From the NCBI GenBank assembly GCA_025356335.1, contig JANXUF010000084.1, positions 1 through 47,240 on the forward strand: 47,240 nt of DNA. The letters run 5' to 3'. A program made the position numbers and the translations under genes. Below are positions 45,117-47,240 of the stretch, piece by piece (within the stretch, counting starts at the first letter, position 1; each line of letters opens with the position of its first letter). Below the pieces are notes generated by a model. It made no database searches. It saw only the letters and a program-made list of their open reading frames with translations, and was not told the DNA's origin. This DNA comes from Actinomycetes bacterium (GTDB lineage: Bacteria > Actinomycetota > Acidimicrobiia > Acidimicrobiales > Ilumatobacteraceae).

Positions 45117-46225
45117 GCCAAATCCTTGGGAGTGTGGGTCAGTGGCCGGCATCCATCAGCGGTGACGACCACTGTGTCTTCAATGCGGATGCCGCCAACC
45201 CCCTCACGATAGGCCCCTGGCTCGACGGTCACCACGTCCCCGAGGCGAATGTCGTCGGCCGATGACGGCGTTGCCCAGGGCGTTTCATGGATCACCAGGC
45301 CCACGCCGTGGCCGGTGCCGTGCGTGTAGAACGCTCCGAACCCGGCGTCGACGAGGTGGTCGCGACAGACATTGTCGAGTTCGATACCGGCAATCCCGGC
45401 ACGAACCGCAGCCACGCCGGCAGCCTGTGCTGCGAAGACGGCGCCGTAGGCCTCGGTGAGCCACGGGTCGACATCGCCGATCAGCAACGTCCTCGTCATG
45501 TCGCTGTGGTAGCCGTCGAGCGTCGCCCCGAAGTCGAGTACCAGCGAATCCCCTTCGACGATACGGCGATCGTCTGGATGGTGGTGGGCGAGAGCCGCAT
45601 TCGGACCCGAGGCGACGATCGTCCCGAAACTCGGGCACTCTGCTCCGAGATCCTCCATCCGCCGATCGAGCGCCAACTGGAAGGCCCGCTCGGTCGGTTC
45701 GTCGTCGAGCAGATCGAAGACATCGGTGAGTGCCTGCGAAGCAATCGCCCCTGCGGCCTCGATGCGGTCGACCTCGCCGTCGTCCTTGGTGCGGCGTAGA
45801 CCCTCGATGAGCTGCTCTGTCTGCACGAACTGGTGATGGAAGACACTGGCAAACCGCTTGTGTTCGGCGATCGAGACGTGGGCGGCCTCGATCCCTATCC
45901 GAGCGGAGGCAGGCGCAGCGGATTGCAGATGTGCCTGCAACTCCGTCTGCGTCAGGCCGACGCGGATATCGGCAGCGACTCCGGCCGCCGCGAGCTGTTG
46001 ATGCGCCTGCTCGCCGTAGCGACCATCGACGACGAGGGTCAGCGAGTCGTCGGTGATCATCACCCTGCCGGCCGAACCGGTGAAACCCGTCAGGTACCGC
46101 ACGTTCGTGAGATTGGTGACCAAGAGGCCGTCGAGTCCGTCGGCCATCAGCACCGCACGGAGCCGATCCGCTCGGCCGGCGACGTCGAGCGGAACGAGGT
46201 GTGAGTGGTCGGCCGGTCCGCTCAC
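45089..46225 (-). CDS. pepQ: Xaa-Pro aminopeptidase/dipeptidase (M24 family)
   Basis: 378 residues from GTG 46225, overlapping the aroQ stop. An N-terminal creatinase-like domain ([20 protein letters not shown] style) precedes the pita-bread domain. Metal ligands: [20 protein letters not shown] (two aspartates), [15 protein letters not shown] (histidine), [18 protein letters not shown] (two glutamates). It cleaves next to proline. The aroQ-pepQ-efp-nusB order is typical of Gram-positive bacteria. Confidence 0.93.
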   Translation of the reverse strand: MSGPADHSHLVPLDVAGRADRLRAVLMADGLDGLLVTNLTNVRYLTGFTGSAGRVMITDDSLTLVVDGRYGEQAHQQLAAAGVAADIRVGLTQTELQAHLQSAAPASARIGIEAAHVSIAEHKRFASVFHHQFVQTEQLIEGLRRTKDDGEVDRIEAAGAIASQALTDVFDLLDDEPTERAFQLALDRRMEDLGAECPSFGTIVASGPNAALAHHHPDDRRIVEGDSLVLDFGATLDGYHSDMTRTLLIGDVDPWLTEAYGAVFAAQAAGVAAVRAGIAGIELDNVCRDHLVDAGFGAFYTHGTGHGVGLVIHETPWATPSSADDIRLGDVVTVEPGAYREGVGGIRIEDTVVVTADGCRPLTHTPKDLACLRSPRMI

Positions 46226-46680
46226 GGCGACACCTCGTTCAGCTCGAGACGGCGGGCGACGGCGATCACGGCCAATTCGTAGCCGTCCATGCCGAGGCCG
46301 ACGATCGTCCCGGTCGCCACCGGGGAGACGACACTCGTATGCCGCCACGGTTCCCGAGCATTCGGATTGGAGATGTGGACCTCGATGATCGGCCCCGCGA
46401 ATGCCGCCAGGGCGTCGTGGATACCCCATGCATAGTGCGTGAACGCGCCCGGATTGATGACGATCGCTGCGGCGGTCGACCTGGCCCGGTGGATCGCGTC
46501 GATGAGATCGCCCTCGTGATTGCTCTGCAACGCGTCGACGTCTACCCCGAACCGAGCGGCGACCTGCCTGGCCGTCGCAATGTAGTCGTCGAGCGTTGCC
46601 GTGCCGTAGATATGCGGCTCACGGTGGCCGAGCAGGTTGAGATTCGGTCCATGCAACAACATGATCAGCGGTGCACTCAC
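46222..46680 (-). CDS. aroQ: 3-dehydroquinate dehydratase, type II
   Basis: 152 residues from GTG 46680, the expected size; the open frame extends upstream but without conservation. Motifs: LLHGPNLNLLGHREPHIYG, VDALQSNHEGDLIDAIH, IVINPGAFTHYAWGIHDAL and IEVHISNPNAREPWRHTSV with the catalytic histidine. It removes water from dehydroquinate in the shikimate pathway. No other aro gene is visible; the region upstream ends in an insertion sequence. Confidence 0.95.
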   Translation of the reverse strand: MSAPLIMLLHGPNLNLLGHREPHIYGTATLDDYIATARQVAARFGVDVDALQSNHEGDLIDAIHRARSTAAAIVINPGAFTHYAWGIHDALAAFAGPIIEVHISNPNAREPWRHTSVVSPVATGTIVGLGMDGYELAVIAVARRLELNEVSP

Positions 46681-47044
46681 GCTCGAACCATAGCGCTGCT
46701 GTCCCCCGGTGAACCTGAGTCCCAGCGCAGCGTTCGCCTGCTCGCCGACGTTCTCTGCCACGGCTGACGGACGAGGTCGACGTGGTTGCCGATCCGCGCC
46801 GGAGAGCGCCCTGCTGACCCGCCGCGGCCCATCTCGACCATCGTTGATTTTCCTCAGGCCAGATTCGGTTGCAGCATCGTTCCGACACTCGCTCGTTGGC
46901 GGCCGGCTTGGCATTCGCGAGACCGTCGCTCTCTCCCCGATTCCGCGACGCGAGGTCGCAGCGCTCGTTGGAGTACCGGCTAACGGGAGGCGTCACGCGT
47001 GGAGGATCTGTCTTTGCTCCAGGTGTCTATTAGGTCCAATACCC
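46681..47044. other. No recognisable gene between aroQ and the IS element
   Basis: 364 bases with only short or shadow open frames. I found no match to aroB or aroK remnants, no tRNA and no clear promoter. The last 30 bases or so (ending in the AT-rich tattaggtccaataccctta region) probably include the end of the insertion sequence. Confidence 0.6.
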
Positions 47045-47240
47045 TTAAGTTAGTGGTGGTGGGAGGATTGTTGCTTCGGGGGCGTGTAGCGGGTTTGGCC
47101 AGTGTTTGTGGCGGGTTCGTTTGACTTGCCAGTTCGACATCTTGCGTTTGATGACTCTCGGGTTTGCTCGGAGTCGTCGGGCTGGGTTGAGTCGTTCGAC
47201 GAGTTCACGCATGACGTGGAGCAGTAGGCCGGTGGGACGA
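47045..47240 (-). mobile_element. 3' end of an IS4-type transposase gene
   Basis: A minus-strand frame open to the window edge ends at TAA 47047-47045 after about 64 codons. It includes the basic segments VMRELVERLNPARRLRANPR, VIKRKMSNWQVKR and HWPNP, which resemble the C-termini of actinobacterial IS4-family DDE transposases. The catalytic residues lie outside the window, so family assignment rests on this tail. Codon use looks less GC-rich than the neighbours, consistent with acquisition. Confidence 0.7.

Noticed and set aside
1..47240. CRISPR arrays, tRNA or rRNA genes, prophage modules
   Set aside because: Intergenic gaps are short and I saw no spaced repeats, cloverleaf-like segments or phage genes.

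Overview
The window is GC-rich and almost completely coding. Neighbouring genes often share start and stop bases (ATGA, GTGA, CTGA, TAATG), and GTG and TTG starts are common. Gene content (mihF, a degenerate priA, a pknG operon, metK-rpoZ-gmk-mihF beside pyr genes) and the conserved order aroQ-pepQ-efp-nusB-pyrRBC-carAB-pyrDF-mihF-gmk-rpoZ-metK-priA-def-fmt-rsmB point to an actinobacterial chromosome. I suspect an Acidimicrobiia-like lineage, but no single marker proves it.

Region 1 (1-4460, minus strand) is the arginine operon argC-argB-argD-argF-argR, with argR cut by the window edge. argJ is missing from its usual place between argC and argB. A promoter overlapped by an ARG box precedes argC, and the same 14-mer recurs in front of carA.

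Region 2 (4529-14109, plus strand) is the most interesting part. It runs algH, glnX, glnH, an unrecognised helical protein, pknG, a PP2C phosphatase, a von Willebrand A protein and a zinc-ribbon FHA protein. Most junctions overlap by 1-4 bases, so it reads as one coupled operon. It extends the known GlnX-GlnH-PknG amino-acid sensing module with a matching phosphatase, a phosphopeptide reader and two further proteins. The VWA gene carries a frameshift at a run of five C.

Region 3 (14195-20769, minus strand) is a translation block: infC-rpmI-rplT-trmH, then a phosphatidylcholine-synthase-like gene, then pheS-pheT. infC appears to start at ATA and trmH at CTG.

Region 4 (21016-28435) holds a DUF1844 protein, an alkyltransferase-like protein, a cold-shock-domain protein, hisG, a MogA/MoaB-type gene, rsmB-fmt-def, and a plus-strand cassette with an RsmC-like methyltransferase, a ferric-reductase-like membrane protein and an FMN-binding protein.

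Region 5 (28481-34789) holds priA, metK, rpoZ, gmk and mihF on the minus strand, with yihY-like and ydcF-like genes on the plus strand. Region 6 (34685-46680, minus strand) is the pyrimidine operon pyrR-pyrB-pyrC-carA-carB-pyrD-pyrF downstream of aroQ-pepQ-efp-nusB. Its leader contains a PyrR-type RNA hairpin, a strong ribosome binding site, a nine-residue mini-ORF and an intrinsic terminator lying inside the first codons of pyrR.

The right edge (47045-47240) is the 3' end of an IS4-type transposase, sitting where shikimate genes would be expected. I saw no tRNA, rRNA or CRISPR array.
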